From: Byssochlamys sp. IMV 00236
Lineage: Eukaryota; Ascomycota; Eurotiomycetes; Eurotiales; Thermoascaceae
Direction: 5' to 3'
Assembly (NCBI GenBank): GCA_001931875.2
Contig: MSJH02000812.1
Span: forward strand, 124,001 to 188,000
DNA length: 64,000 bases
Under the pieces are notes generated by a model. It made no database searches. It worked only from the letters and a program-made list of their open reading frames with translations, and was not told where the DNA came from. Shown here piece after piece: positions 11,545-24,500 of the stretch. The position numbers and the translations under genes were made by a program. Position 1 is the stretch's first letter. Each line of letters starts with the position of its first letter.

Positions 11545-13031
11545 ATGAGAAACAGGGCTACGACGCCTTTGAAAGGCGGGGCGGTAAGCCTAAGTTTTCC
11601 TTCGTCTGAATTATTGGTATTTCTTTTGCTAATCTGGTCATGCCGTTATAGAAAATCCGACAGTCATGGAGCAAGTACAACTTGTATAACCTCAACCGTT
11701 TTCGAAACCCACCAACCGCCAACAAGACTTTCTTCCAGCAAAAATGGGCAGCCAAATCAATTGCTCGATCATACCACGGTGAACAGGTCCGGGAGAGCCA
11801 ATGGGAGCGCATGTTCTCCCGTCGGTTGCGCAGTGTCGTGCCTATGAACCCTTCTCAGTTGGCTCAGGACGATGGCTCGCAGATTTCTGCAGGCCGTGGA
11901 TCTGGCCTGGAAAAGCCTGGTCGCAGATCTGCCTCGTCTGTTCCACGAACTCCCTTCACACAGATGACTTTCGCTCCCTTGGAACGGCGGTTGGATGTAG
12001 CAATCTTCAGAGCTATGTTCGCTAGCAGCACCAGACAAGCCCGCCAGTTCGTCGTTCATGGAGCCGTCACAGTCAACGGGAAGAAGGTACAGAATTGAGC
12101 TTATAGAGATTGCTTGCAATTAATACTAACTCGGCCCCAGACGAAATTCCCCGGCTACCTATTGAACCCCGGCGATCTCTTCCAAGTCGACCCAGAAAGA
12201 GTCATGTTTGCCACCGGTGCCCCGAAAGATAAGCATGAACGTCGCGAAGGACGTCTTGCGAAGAAGTCCGCTGCCGCTGCTCAAGAGGCCGAAGAAGCAA
12301 ATGCGGAAGAAGAGGCGGCTAAGGAAGCCAAGGATGAGGAGAAGCCAGAGGATGCCAAGGACGAGGATCCTCGGGAGACGTTGAAGACGCTCCTTGCCCA
12401 GGCCAAGACAATCATGTCGAGCAGCAAGGATGTTCTTCCGGCGAAGCGCAAGCAGGAGATTCGAGGCTTCCAAAAGGCTGTCAAGAGAGTCCTCTCGCGA
12501 TCCCAGTCGAGCAGCGTGCTCACTGACAACCTGGAAGCTCAGTTCTCTGAGCTGACCTCTCTTCTCAGGGCGAAGAGAGCCGAAAAGGTCGAAGCGAAGG
12601 AGTCCAAGTCGGAAGGCGCTTCTGCCACCGAGTCTACGAAGTCAGCGAACGCTGCTACGGCTGCATCAGATGCCAAGCCCGGTGAACAGCTTACTGAGGC
12701 GTTCCGAAAGGCCGCGCTGGATCCGGAGGGCCTGGATGGGGAATCCGCTTCAGAGCTCTCTGACGTCGAGTTTGACGTGTTGAAGCGCGCCCTTGAACAG
12801 CTTCGTGACAACCCTATCGACAGCACCAAGCCCTACGCGACCCCGTGGCGCCCGCGTGACTACATGAGTGCGTTTGCGTTCATCCCGAAATACCTTGAAG
12901 TGAACCAGAACATCTGTGCTGCAGTGTATCTAAGACACCCCGTTGCACGTCCCGGCTTTTCGGAGGTTCCTACACCATTCGGAGAGGGTGTTGGTACCGC
13001 CGCATTTGCCTGGTATCTCAGGCGGCGGTAG
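11545..13031 (+). CDS. nam9: mitochondrial small-subunit ribosomal protein uS4m (NAM9 family)
   Basis: Component of the mitochondrial 37S ribosomal subunit that binds small-subunit rRNA. Exons 11545-11583, 11652-12086 and 12141-13031 give 454 residues. Intron 2 is only 54 nt, with a perfect TACTAAC branch site. After intron 1 the conserved [14 protein letters not shown] motif typical of fungal NAM9 appears. The S4 RNA-binding domain runs [17 protein letters not shown] then [16 protein letters not shown] and is completed across intron 2 by the [12 protein letters not shown] segment. A Lys/Glu/Ala-rich linker (about 185-300) follows, then a conserved C-terminal extension. The length fits fungal rather than bacterial S4. 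The start is the ATG preceding the short 13-codon exon. Confidence 0.92.
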
Positions 13032-14895
13032 ATGCCTCGGAGGGAGATGTTCGTCGTTATTATACCTTTATTCTCTGTTTTCAGGACGTCTGTATTACTG
13101 GGTAGTTCTTTTTCCGCTTCTGCTCATGGATGTGGACGTCAGGCGAGCTGTGTTTGAGCCGCTATTTCCGGAGTTGATATGAGCACATCTGTACAACATG
13201 ACCATGGCGACCGTGTAAATGCATCGAATAAGGAACCAATCTCTCATCTGATTCGTCTCTGACGATATTTTTGACACAACGTCTGTCTATGCGTTAAGAA
13301 ATGGTATCCCTTTCCGAGGTTTGGCTTTGAAACCCGGCGAGAGCTGCAGCAGCAGTCCGTAGAATTACCATACAGTAGTCCCTGCCTCCTCAATCCACTC
13401 ACAGAAACCCCAGTTCCAATGCGTATCTATCGCAATGCGTAATCCAACGTCCTGACCGAGTCTAAGAACATCGCCCTCGTCTCTATATTGTCCGCAAAGG
13501 TGACATCGTCCCGAAGCTAGGTAATGCCCTCGACTGCTACGGTTCGGATGGTCCTGTGCTAAAACATGTACTGTTTACCGATGGTTTCACGAGAGACCTA
13601 AAAACACAAGTCTTGGCTGCAACGCCAACTTCTTCACTCGGCAGGATACTGCTCAGAATCGATACAAGGTTATTCGAGCACTGTCTTTTCAGTTGCGAAC
13701 TCGTGCGCGTGTAAGCATCTCAGAAGACATCAATTGCAAGATCGTCAGAACACTCACCGTAGCTCATATGGACGAATATTAACTACATTTTTGAATTCAA
13801 GCACAGTTCCGGAAAACCCCCTAGTTTTGTTTACGGCCGTTTCTGATCGTCGAGGCCAGAAACAGGTGAATAATATGCTCACCGAAAGAGATCTATTGTG
13901 CCAGAAAAGCTTGACTAAGATTGGAGGCCTGGATCGTACTTCATGGATACTGCCAACTAGAGGTGAAGATCTTGAAACGTCGTGCGATTCAAAGCTGAAG
14001 TGGCGCCATGTGAGAACACTATTCTTCCTTCTCCGAAGCTGGCCATTGCTGCTACAGGTAATAGCCTAGTTATTCTGATAGCCAGCCGCTTAACTACTGC
14101 GTGCGGCCCCTTCGCACGGGGCCGTTTGAGGTCGAGATATTTCAGCAGTCGGGCGTTTCATCCTTGCCCGTGAACCCTCACAAAGCAAAGATACCACCGA
14201 GCAGAACCCTATGAAGCACTGTTTTTCATAGATGCAACTTCCGATTAGTATAACACGGAGCGAATGACTCTGGCGAGACAGGGTACATTGATACTGCTGT
14301 CCATTTTCTTGGCCCTTGGGGGACCTTCTAGCGTGAGCTTGAGAGGGCTATGATTCTCGACTCGGGATGCAAGAACAGGACAGGACGTTTATGCTTCTGG
14401 TCTCAGATGTGAAAGACCTACTCCTGGCGCTTATTCCTTCCAAGTGTTCCTCACGATGGGCTCCTGCAGTATCAATGGTTTGACCTTTGATCGATCTCGG
14501 AGGTCTGACTATAGCTGCACTAGGGCTGTAATCGGATAGGTCCCGATCGGCTTGATTCAAGTCTTCACCCAACTCCAGCAATGGATAAGACTTCAAAACA
14601 TTCATGATACAATTCTCCACCATGGCGGGAATGAAAGAGGATTGTGAAGCCGAAGGAAATACCGATTAAACGGCATGCCTAAGCGGGAAGGGGCAATATC
14701 CTCACTATGTAGAAGGGGTACTTAATGACGATGGCCGGCTTCAGTCCCCTCGTTTTTTCTTGATCATCGTGGTTGAGCCAGATCTCCAGTGTAGTGTGTT
14801 TATTTCTTTCATTTCAAAACTTTCATTCTCCATATATTTTTCTTTCTTTTTTCTCTCATTCACCCGTGCAGGTCACGGCATATTCATTCTTCGCC
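13032..14895. other. gene-free interval before the GEgh16-like gene
   Basis: About 1.9 kb. Short ORFs on both strands lack coding-like composition. A T/C-rich tract at about 14795-14870 just before the next start is probably its core promoter or leader. Confidence 0.4.
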
Positions 14896-16240
14896 ATGTA
14901 TTATCCATGTCTTGTTGCACTCTTTGGCCTTGCTGCGGGCGTCCACTCCCACGGAGTAATTCTAGCAGTTGCGGGAGAAAAGGGATCGCCGGACAGTCAA
15001 GGTTTCCTTGGTAAGTCTATCTGTTGGAGCTCTATATGTGTTGAAGGTCCATACGTGATACTGATTCTTGCTATCCTAGTGAACACTACTCTGCCAAGGA
15101 ACTGTATCAACATCAGCCCTTGTCAGCAGGACACTACCATCCTTCGTGATGAGGAGATGAACCAGAATATCGTCAACACCTGTGGTCGCACTGAGCTTGC
15201 GGGCAATGTTGATGTCGGTCAGGAGACTGAGAAGGAACTCGCCGCCAACCGGGTAACATCAGTCCAGAAGGGCTCAACTCTAGCGGTTACGATCCATCAG
15301 GTGGGTTGCTTTCTCAAAGAATTATATATATATTTTTGTTGGTGTTTACTGACCTGCTCCTTTAAGGTCAATGCTGATGGTGCCGGCCCTTATACCTGCG
15401 ATATGGACCCGACGAGTAAGTCCAAGGCCACCCAGTTGTTATTGGGAACCCGTATATTAACAAACGTGACGTATAGGCAACTCTTTCTCTACGAATGAGT
15501 TCATCAAATTGCAAGTGTCGAACAATGTCCCCGGCAAAAACGGTCTCTCTCAAGCCAAGTTCCAGAACTTCACCATGAATGTCCAGTTGCCAGACAACCT
15601 AAACTGCACTGGAGGTAAGATATACTAAAGACGACTGGGGATCCCAACACCCTGTCCCATGGGAGATCCTTGCTGACTCCGAAATAGCTTCTACTGGAAA
15701 CGTCTGCACCATCCGCTGCAGAAACAATGCCCTTGCAGGCCCGTTCGGTGGCTGCTTCGCTGTCAAGCAGTCGGACGGTACTGGTCGTACGAACTCCACT
15801 CCTGAGGCGATTACCACGGCCGCATCGCTGAGCGATATCCAGTCACAGATTGATGTCGACCAGCAAGACATTGGCGCTGCCCTTGAAGCTGCCAAGGAAG
15901 CCACCGCTGCCGGCCAGGATCCCAGCCTAGCAGAGATTTCCGGTTAGTAAATATCATGTTCCTTCTCTAGTATTGTCCAACGAGCTATGTGGACCATAGC
16001 AATCTTGCTCAAACTAATAACTAACAATGCCTGTCTAATTTAGCTCTCGCAACTAACGTTGCAGCTACTCCTGCAGCTACTCCCGCGGCCAGCAGCTCGG
16101 CTTCCAAGAAGCACAAGGGCAATAATGGCAACAAGAATAATAACAAGGGCAACAAGGGCAACAACCAAGATAACCAGAACAACCAAAGAAACCAGCGCGG
16201 ACAAGTCCGCCGCATTCGCTCCCCCGGCTTCTATTCGTGA
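14896..16240 (+). CDS. secreted GEgh16/Mas-type surface protein
   Basis: Six exons (14896-15010, 15080-15300, 15367-15415, 15477-15614, 15688-15942, 16044-16240) join to 324 residues. The N-terminus is a signal peptide (MYYPCLVALFGLAAGVHSHG, cleavage near residue 18-19). It is followed by the GEgh16 pattern: Cys-rich NCINISPCQQDTT, a long middle segment with paired cysteines, then CTIRCRNNALAGPFGGC. Family members (GEgh16, MAS1/MAS3, gas1/gas2) are secreted or cell-surface proteins linked in plant pathogens to appressoria, though saprobes carry them too. The C-terminal 60 residues are an unusual Asn/Lys/Gly/Gln-rich tail ending in a basic RRIRSPGFYS. The first two introns are 69 and 66 nt, both multiples of three and stop-free. 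Confidence 0.85.
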
Positions 16241-17099
16241 AGTCCCACATTATTCTCTCCTGATTTCAACAGTTGACCGTAGCTTTACAGAAGAGAATAG
16301 ATAGATGGAGGATGAACGAATAGGTGGATAGTCTAGCACTTGATTTTGTTTTGTATTCTGGTTATATAGGTAGTTTTCTAAAGCAACTCGAGATTATTTT
16401 TAACATGGTTAGACTTTATCTGTATTTTTTCGTTCTATTCTCTCTTTCAGTACCTACCGATCTAACGTTTATGTGGAAATACTGTATTGTACTGTTAACA
16501 GCACTAACGCATGGAGTATCTCGTTACACTGCCCGTTCATAGTCTGATTCTTTTACTTTTACTCTAGATAGAGTATTCTTACTGTGCTCTCGATCTTCGT
16601 TTGAGTCAAGTATGGATCATGTATAGTACCGATTATCATCAAAGAAATTCTTTTTTTTGTTGAAAGTTACATGTGTAATAATCCGATGTCAAACTACAGG
16701 AGAGAAAAATGGCTAGAGGATGTGGAAAAAGGCCCAGGAAAACAGCAAAGCAGATCTGGATTAGGAAGATTGTTAAGGCTTTTTTACGCAGGATCAGGAT
16801 CAGGATCGAATGCGAGGTTCGTTTCTTTATTGCGTGTTCATATCATGAGAATATGTGTATATTAATCTTGCATAAAGGAGGAGATGAGATGCACCTTTTA
16901 TCTACGCGAGATGACGCAGATTAGGTTACATAAAAAGATAAATGGTTAGTTAGGGATTGATGGCTAAATTACAGATGACTACGTAGGATGCGTTTCGCTT
17001 TTCACTCAAGCTTCCGAGATTCACCCCGGCTCCTGTCTCCGTCTCCGTCTGTTGCGTCCACATTCATGGCATTAAAGAAGAGGGTCTCTGAGACAGCAT
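16241..17099. other. intergenic region between converging genes
   Basis: About 860 A/T-rich bases between the 3' ends of the GEgh16-like gene and the pyruvate dehydrogenase gene. It should hold both polyadenylation regions. No gene seen. Confidence 0.5.
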
Positions 17100-18520
17100 C
17101 TAGTAGTAGAAGGTCTCGTCGACGGTGCGGCCTCTCATCCAGCGGGGCTCACTGCCACGGACGTAGATGTCCTCGTACAGGATGCGAGGGGTGGGGTCTG
17201 GGGCAGCCATCTGCTCAGCCTCGGCGACCTCAGCGTCAACGTTGGCACGGGCCTCCTTGTCGATACCCTTGAGCTCCTCCTCGGTGACGACCTTCCAGTC
17301 GAGCATCTTCTGCTTGAGACCGGCAATGGGGTCGTTGGTGCTGCGCATGCGCTGGATCTCCTCACGGCTACGGTAGGTGGTACCCGGGTCGGACATGGAG
17401 TGACCACCGTAACGGTAGGTGACGAATTCGAAGACCAGAGGTCCCTTGCCAGAGGTGGTGTACTCCTTGCCGTACTGGACGGCAGCCTTTGTAGCAAGGA
17501 CATCCATACCGTTAATCTTCAGACCAGGGATGTACTGGCCACGCTTGTAGTAGTCGGTGAGGGCGGAGGAACGAGCGGCGGAAGTACCCATACCGTACTT
17601 GTTGTCTAGTTGAAAGTTAGTCTTCTGCAATGTACCGTCAAAGGGCATCTTGTAGGAACTTGGGGGTAAACGTACTCTCACATCCAAAGATAACCGGAAG
17701 GTTCCACAGCTTGGCCATGTTGAACGCCTCGAAGACCTGACCCTGGTTGGAGGCACCGTCACCGTACAGGACGATACTGGTGGACTTCTCCTCATTGTAC
17801 TGCTGGGCGAATGCCAGACCAGCACCAACGGGAACCTGGGCACCGACGATACCGTTACCACCGAAGAAGTTGTGGGTGAACATGTGCATCGATCCTCCCT
17901 TGCCGTAGGCGATACCCTCGCGACGGCCCAACAGCTCTCCGATGATGGACTTGACGGTAGCACCGCGCATCAGCGCATAACCGTGGCATCGGTACGCGGT
18001 GATGACCTTGTCGTCTCTGTCAATTCCGTGTTCGATACCGGTGGCAACCGCTTCTTGGCCGGTCGACAGATGGCAGAAACCTCGAATCTTCTTCTCCTTG
18101 TACAGACGGTCGGCGGCCAACTCCATACGTCTACAGCAGAACACAGGTTAAAGACGGTCTCCCCAGGGATACACGATCTATCTCTCGATGATGCCTACCT
18201 GGTCGCAACCATATCGTAGTACATCTGCTTCAGCTCCTTCTTGGTGGTCTGCAAGGTGTATGGAGGCGGGTCGAGCTCGTAGGTCTCGAAGCTCTCGTCG
18301 GAGAGCGTGACAGTGAAGGGCTTGTCATCTTCCTACACGGCAAGAACAGGTCAGGTCGTGGTTGTCCCACGGAGAGAAGCGAGTTTGGTCGACGTACCTG
18401 GGGAATATCCTCAGCATGCGACGAAGCAGCATCAGTGGTGACAGATCGACGAGCAAGAGGAGCAAAGGCGTGACGCCTGAGCGGCGCAGCCTGGCGCGCC
18501 CAGATGGATCGCGAAAACAT
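17100..18520 (-). CDS. pda1: pyruvate dehydrogenase E1 component subunit alpha, mitochondrial
   Basis: Catalyses thiamine-diphosphate-dependent decarboxylation of pyruvate and reductive acetylation of the E2 lipoyl group in the mitochondrial matrix, as a heterotetramer with E1 beta. On the minus strand, exons 18520-18398, 18332-18199, 18130-17676 and 17605-17100 give 405 residues, the typical fungal length. The Arg/Ala/Ser-rich first 35 residues are a matrix presequence. The ThDP motif begins at GDGASNQG (about 209) and ends at CENNKYGMG, created exactly by the third splice junction. The phosphorylation loop [12 protein letters not shown] is present, so control by PDH kinase and phosphatase is expected. 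All introns have consensus ends. The long reads on the opposite strand are shadows. Confidence 0.95.
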
Positions 18521-21500
18521 GACGGAGAGAAGGATCGGAGACAAATGAAGGGCGATCCACGAGGAAGAAACAAGAAAGATAATATAATAATATCTCTCTC
18601 TCGCGCTGGGATGTTGGGGATCTTTAGTTCCCCGTCGGGATTCGGCCGCCTTGCCGATTAGCTAAGCTACCCTTCCTCTTGGGGCCGCCGGTGTGCATAT
18701 TATCATGCTTGTTATTTGGTTGTTTTTTTATTTTTATTTGGGGAGAGTTGTCTTGTCATTATTTAATACTTTGTTGTCGACTTTGCTCTGACAGTCTAGA
18801 TACACTTGCCTGTCGAGACCTGTAGTCTCCCAACACGGGGATGCTTCTGTTTATCCAGCAAGAAGTGAAGTTGCTCATTTTAAATACACTCGAAGACAAT
18901 AATAATATTCACCCGGTCTAGATCGGACAAACCGTTCATTGCCGAGTAGATTCATCGGCAGTGGGTCCCGCCGGTTAACATCCCTAGCTTCCTCCGTTTC
19001 TACCCGCTTTATCAACTACATTTGTCTTGTTATATTTCTCAGCTGGTCTGCTAAGTTACGCAGTATCTAATTAATCATTACTTTTGTATCAACTTAACTA
19101 CGCTTAAGCGATGACTCAATTTCACCTACCTGCCAATGATCAACCAAAAAAGATTTGCGAAAGAACCTCGAAAAGTTCACGGAGCAATAGATATTCCCGC
19201 CGTGGTTATACACCCAGACCACAGATATATATATATATTCATTTTTACCATTCCGGGCCTTAGACCACTACAGCCAACGAAGATGCCTCAGAGTTCTAAA
19301 AACTAATACAATTGCCTTTTGAAAACTCTATTAAAAGAGGAATCATCGCCAGCACTAAATAAGTCTTCGACTCTTAACTTTCTATCGTACGTCTGGCAGT
19401 TTGCGAAAACAAGGCAATAAAAAGTTCGAGACCATTATTACAATATCCTACGCCAAAGCTCTAAATTTTCGCTTAAAAGCCAAGACCCCAGAAAGTTCCA
19501 CTCGTCCCACAACTAGTCCAAGCCTTAAAGACCGGATAGTTATAAGATTTGGATTTCAGCTTATACTGAAGGATAGTATCTAGGGCCTCTGCGACTTTCT
19601 GGACATTATAGAAGATAGATCGAACTATAAAGCGGGGGATATGGACCTGGTCTCGTATATCGGATCTTGACTACGCTAGGTTCGAGGCATACATTTAGTT
19701 GGTTATCTATGGGGAATTGGGGCAATATTATATCTACTGTAAGGGTCTTGATGAGACATGGGAAGGAGATCCTGTCAAAGTGTGGATCACCGATGATAAG
19801 TGGTCTAACGCTAACCTTATTCAACCGATCTCTTTAGGTCAGTCTCCCCTTGTTCATTCTTATATTATATGCAGATGCCATCTCTGGTGGACGGGAGAAC
19901 GAAGGATTTGACGAAGTGTTAGTTGGAGAATGACCTGGGCTCTTTAGGTCAGGCTTGAATTAGGATTCCTAGATCACCCAGATAGATTAAACTGACTAAA
20001 TCCGATCCACCAGATGAACCAGTCAGAATGTTGGTCAAGCAAAGCTATATTAGCACGCAAGAAGTGTGGAAAATAGTACTTTGCTTAGATTATAGATCAT
20101 ATAATAGTCACATAGTTATAAGTCAAAAGGGACCGACCAATGAAAAGACAGGCGTTAAGTTCTAGCGTTTTCTAAGAGTAGTAATATATTGCTGAGCGCT
20201 AGCAAAGCGATAAAAGTAAGAAGGGGCTTCGATACTACCTAGGTACGTGCTACTGTAGGAAACTGGACCATCTCCATCCGTAACAAGACCCTGGGGCTAG
20301 GAGTCTCAGAGAATGTTTAACTACAGTGTATGCATTCATATGTGAACATGTGATTGTGATTGCACTGTACATATACAAGGCGCATAAGGCGCATGGAACA
20401 TATGACATATTTCTGTCTCATGGAACGATCAAGTTGCATAATATACCATGCGAAGCAAAACAGTTTTGAATAATGTATATTCAGGGTTTAAGACGAGATA
20501 CCTGTGTCTTTCAGCAGATACTGTCTCGTCATCAGGTCAGCAGTCAAGAGAGGCACTCTTTGGGGTTTAATAGATCTATCAGTGCGATTCAAGTATACAC
20601 AAATACACCGTGTATATAGATAGATGTACTCTAGACGTTTAGATCTTCATGAAGCACGGTACCTCGGGACTCCATCATTTATGCTTTTACCAATAGCATA
20701 CCGCGTAGAAGAACATGGGTCAATTATCGGCCTCTCTCGACACTTTGAGTACCAGGAGGCCGAACCCGGCATTTTGGGACTGTCTTCCGAGAGGTCAAAT
20801 GAGTCCCTAGACTCTTTCTGCCCTGTTCCAGCGCGCTGGACTATCCATGCGCTGACAAATTTTGACACTGCATGACCCCAAGACGCGGATAGATACTTCC
20901 GGAAACAATCCCAGTAGTAGAATCATCGTAGAGGGGTCTCAAAACCTGGTATTACAGGATTTCATGCATGAAGTGCGTATTTTGGGCCCAGGAGTAAGGA
21001 CAGGTCAAGTCTATTTTCTGACAGATAAGAATGATCACCGAAAGTTTGAGTGAGGAGGGCGGCTGAACGGAGAAGACCGGTGTTCAACTCTCTGTGTCGA
21101 CCAGCTGCGCAGGACCGTATGTGGTTGAGATTGAGCACAGATGGCTCAGTCCCCAAGATTATTATGGACGCTGATCCTCTAGAGAATCCCGACTGAATGG
21201 GAAGGGGGATTACAAGCACAAATGATTTGACCCGAATCTTTGGTGGATGGGAATGAAATGTATGTACAGTATTTTTGTTTGCCTTATGGTAACTATCTAC
21301 TCATTATTTCGACCGGGAAGACACCCCATTCGTGGCGAATAAATCAAGTCTTAGGATGAACATTGACGCTAAGAACGAGGAGAAAGCCAATGCTGAGAGT
21401 TTCTCGGACATCTTCCCGTCGTCCCGCACGTTTCATATCCGTCAGTTTACTTTAGCTGTCATTTCCCGCAAGACATCGCTTCCGTCTCCTCTGAGTCTCT

Positions 21501-24500
21501 GACATGTTCGACCATGTGGGAATTCAAGCTGGCACCGGGCAACGCCCAATGATCCTTTTTCGAACGTCGTGGGGGAGATCCAGAGTGGGTAATAATAATA
21601 TAGTCTAGACGAATTCAATAATAATACGAAGGTTCTGAGGGAAACGGCCGGACGGCACAAGAGCCCCCAGACACGGCCTATTTCTCTGACAGGCCCGACC
21701 GTTAGAACTTAGTAGAGTATAATAATATCTCGATTCACGCGATCGTCCTGTTGAAGCTGAGACGCTACTTCTAGTTCCTCTCACACCAAGGACTTGGGGA
21801 ACCGGTTGAATCTTCCGCAGGCGCCGCTATAGGCATATGTGTCCGGTCTGGACTCTTGAAGCTGTCGCGTCTCCCGACAGGCTGACATTCAGCTTGTATG
21901 GCTAACGTGCTAAAAATTAAGACGACTCCAAATCACTGCTGATCCGTTGCTCAGGAGTGTCCGCGGTTGCATGCAGCGCAACGAATGCATACCCCGTGGA
22001 TATTAGTCATAAAAATACGGACGATACGTATCTATGCTCATTTCCATTATTATCTTTTCGATCCGTCCCGTCTCCATCCTGAGATGGGCCCCATCTGATG
22101 GAGCTTTCGAGGAGCGTCTCCAAAGTCAGATGATTGCTGTATCTATCCTGTACTGCCATGCTGGTTTGCTGTCAGGCACAATATACCTGACCAATTCGCG
22201 GCATTGCCGCGAGATGATACGTGACAAAGTCGAAGATCGGAGCTGGTTGGATTCTGCGATGGCCTATACGTCACGGAATCACACTCATATCAACAAGCAA
22301 GGATCTTGATAGCGTTTGAATGGATAGTGCCATGTCTTCGTGATGATACCATGCAGATATCTCTCCGACGTACGGAGTATTATCATTGTATCTGTCTGCA
22401 TTAGGGTTCGTGGCAAGAGTGTCCACGCGGGAATCAGAGAGTATGGACTGTACCATACGGAGTAATAATAATAATGATCGCTGTCCTTGCCACAGCTGGC
22501 TGTGGAGGCAACAAGTTCGAGACAAGAGAGACAGAAAATCTCCGACCTCCACCGGTTAATCTGCTAACTAGACCCAAATCTGCAGTGACAGGTCTGCTGA
22601 GCAGGCTTCCGCGCCGGGAGTACATCATACGAGTCTCAGTCGCAAACATTAGTTGGGCGTCAATCCAACCCGCGCGCTCATATTCTGAAATCTCCATATC
22701 GTATTCAGCAAGATAGAACGATCTTTTGGATAAGCCGTTAGCCATGCCAGGCAGGGTTGAGTTTTCGCCGTTTACTCGGTGACTAAATAATAATCAAGGA
22801 GTAACTAACTAACGCGGATCTGTGGCTCTGCTGTTTGGGACCAAGGGCAGCGATAACCAGATGCAGTAATTTGAGGAATAATAACAACTCAAGTACGTGT
22901 TTTCCCCGGCGGTACAAAAGTGACCCCAAGAATAGCAAGGAGCCTCCTTGTCGCGAACATCCTGTTCACCGAGCCGTCGTCCATGCAGGGGTAAAGCCTT
23001 AGGACTAGTTGTCGTTCGTGAAGATCCGACGGTCTGGTCCCAGAGCAGGTTGTTGTGAGGTCGAGGATCATCGCTTAAAGGAATGATGATGCCATATACG
23101 AAAGCCTGAAAGTCTGCATCTTGTTTTTTCTAACGGCTGCCAAACGCTTCTTTTAGGAAGTTTGTCCGTTTTCCAAGCATTTTTTCTGGCAATTATTCGC
23201 CGGTCAGGGGAAGGAGAGAGAAGTAATAATAATGTTGATTGGCAAAGATTGCGGGCACGGAATGTCTTCTCCAAAAGCCCTTTGGGGCTTTGACTTCCAC
23301 CGGTTGGGATTTAGCTTCTGCGCTACAAATGGTTCTGTGCTTGACGTTCCCTGAAGGTTGAACGGCCGCTGCGTGACTTCAAAATTGTGTTTCTCGTAGT
23401 TTAATCAAGCTGGTGCGAACTTTTGATCTCTCGCTAGTTATGCAGGCTTGGAGTCGTTGTTTCTACGGAACATACCGGTCGCAGCGTGGCCGCCAGGGCT
23501 GGATGCATGTATCTACTATCTAGTGTCGCTTCGGCTGTTTCGTGGTCTTCCCAGAACTAAGGAAACTTTCCCAGATGTTTGAGGACGCTTGCTGATAACA
23601 TCCCGTTATATACATCACGGCACAATGGCATGTGTACTTTTCGTTTTGCGGAAACATATCAAAATGGGAGTGCTTAATCGAGCATTAATATATCGAGGAA
23701 AATAATGATACGTATAAGACGTGCTAGCCGCAAAACTACCGGCAGACTACCATCTGGAGATTCGGATGATGAGATAGAGACGAGACTTCCGGACGACCCC
23801 ATACCCCCCTTAGACAGGTAAGGATAGACATTGCGATCCTCAGGGCCGAGTGGGCGAGAAGGTGGCCAAGACTCAAATCATCACACCAAACGGGGCGGGC
23901 TGTTCCATAAAGTGCAGTCAGTGGAGATCTCCCAAAGAGCGCGTTGTGGATCTCGCAAAATAGCTTAGGGAGCTTAGCACCAAAGGCAATAACCGAGAAG
24001 TCTGGCGGCAACGAGAGGCAAGCTTACTCGTGGCCTCTTCCGAGAGTTAAAGACGCCAATAATAATGGGTTAAGCCGGTTCGACGAGCGAGCTGAGATCT
24101 ACTAATTCCGACATCCTTCAGACGAATAACGGAGGTATACTATAGTATTTCCCTTGAGCTGTTGGCCAGTGCAGTCACATATAGAATCACAGTCGCGACG
24201 TATAAACTGTAGTTCATTGGGACCGTCCTATTCGTGGCTAAGGGCCAAAATGCATAAGTCTACATAGAATATCACCGTGTCAGAGGGTAAAACAGGGGTT
24301 TGTCGGAAATCAAAAAGGATGACCTGCTTGGAGTTCCCTGCCTCGAGGACAAATTCAGCCACAATGAGGGCCAGAGCATGGCTCTTGCATGCGACGAACC
24401 TAATACAAACCCCAGAGATCCCAAGTGCCGGGACATAGCGTGCACCGAAACATGTACTGAGTAGTCATCTGCAAGACTGACTGGATACCGAGTCTGCAGC

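Noticed and set aside
13734..14173. Overlapping ORFs of 111 and 63 codons
   Set aside because: No coding composition, no introns that would extend them, no recognisable domain.
18610..18700. Possible minus-strand tRNA from a TAGCTTAGCTAATCGG string
   Set aside because: No TTCGA T-loop or pairing acceptor stem. It lies in the pyruvate dehydrogenase promoter.
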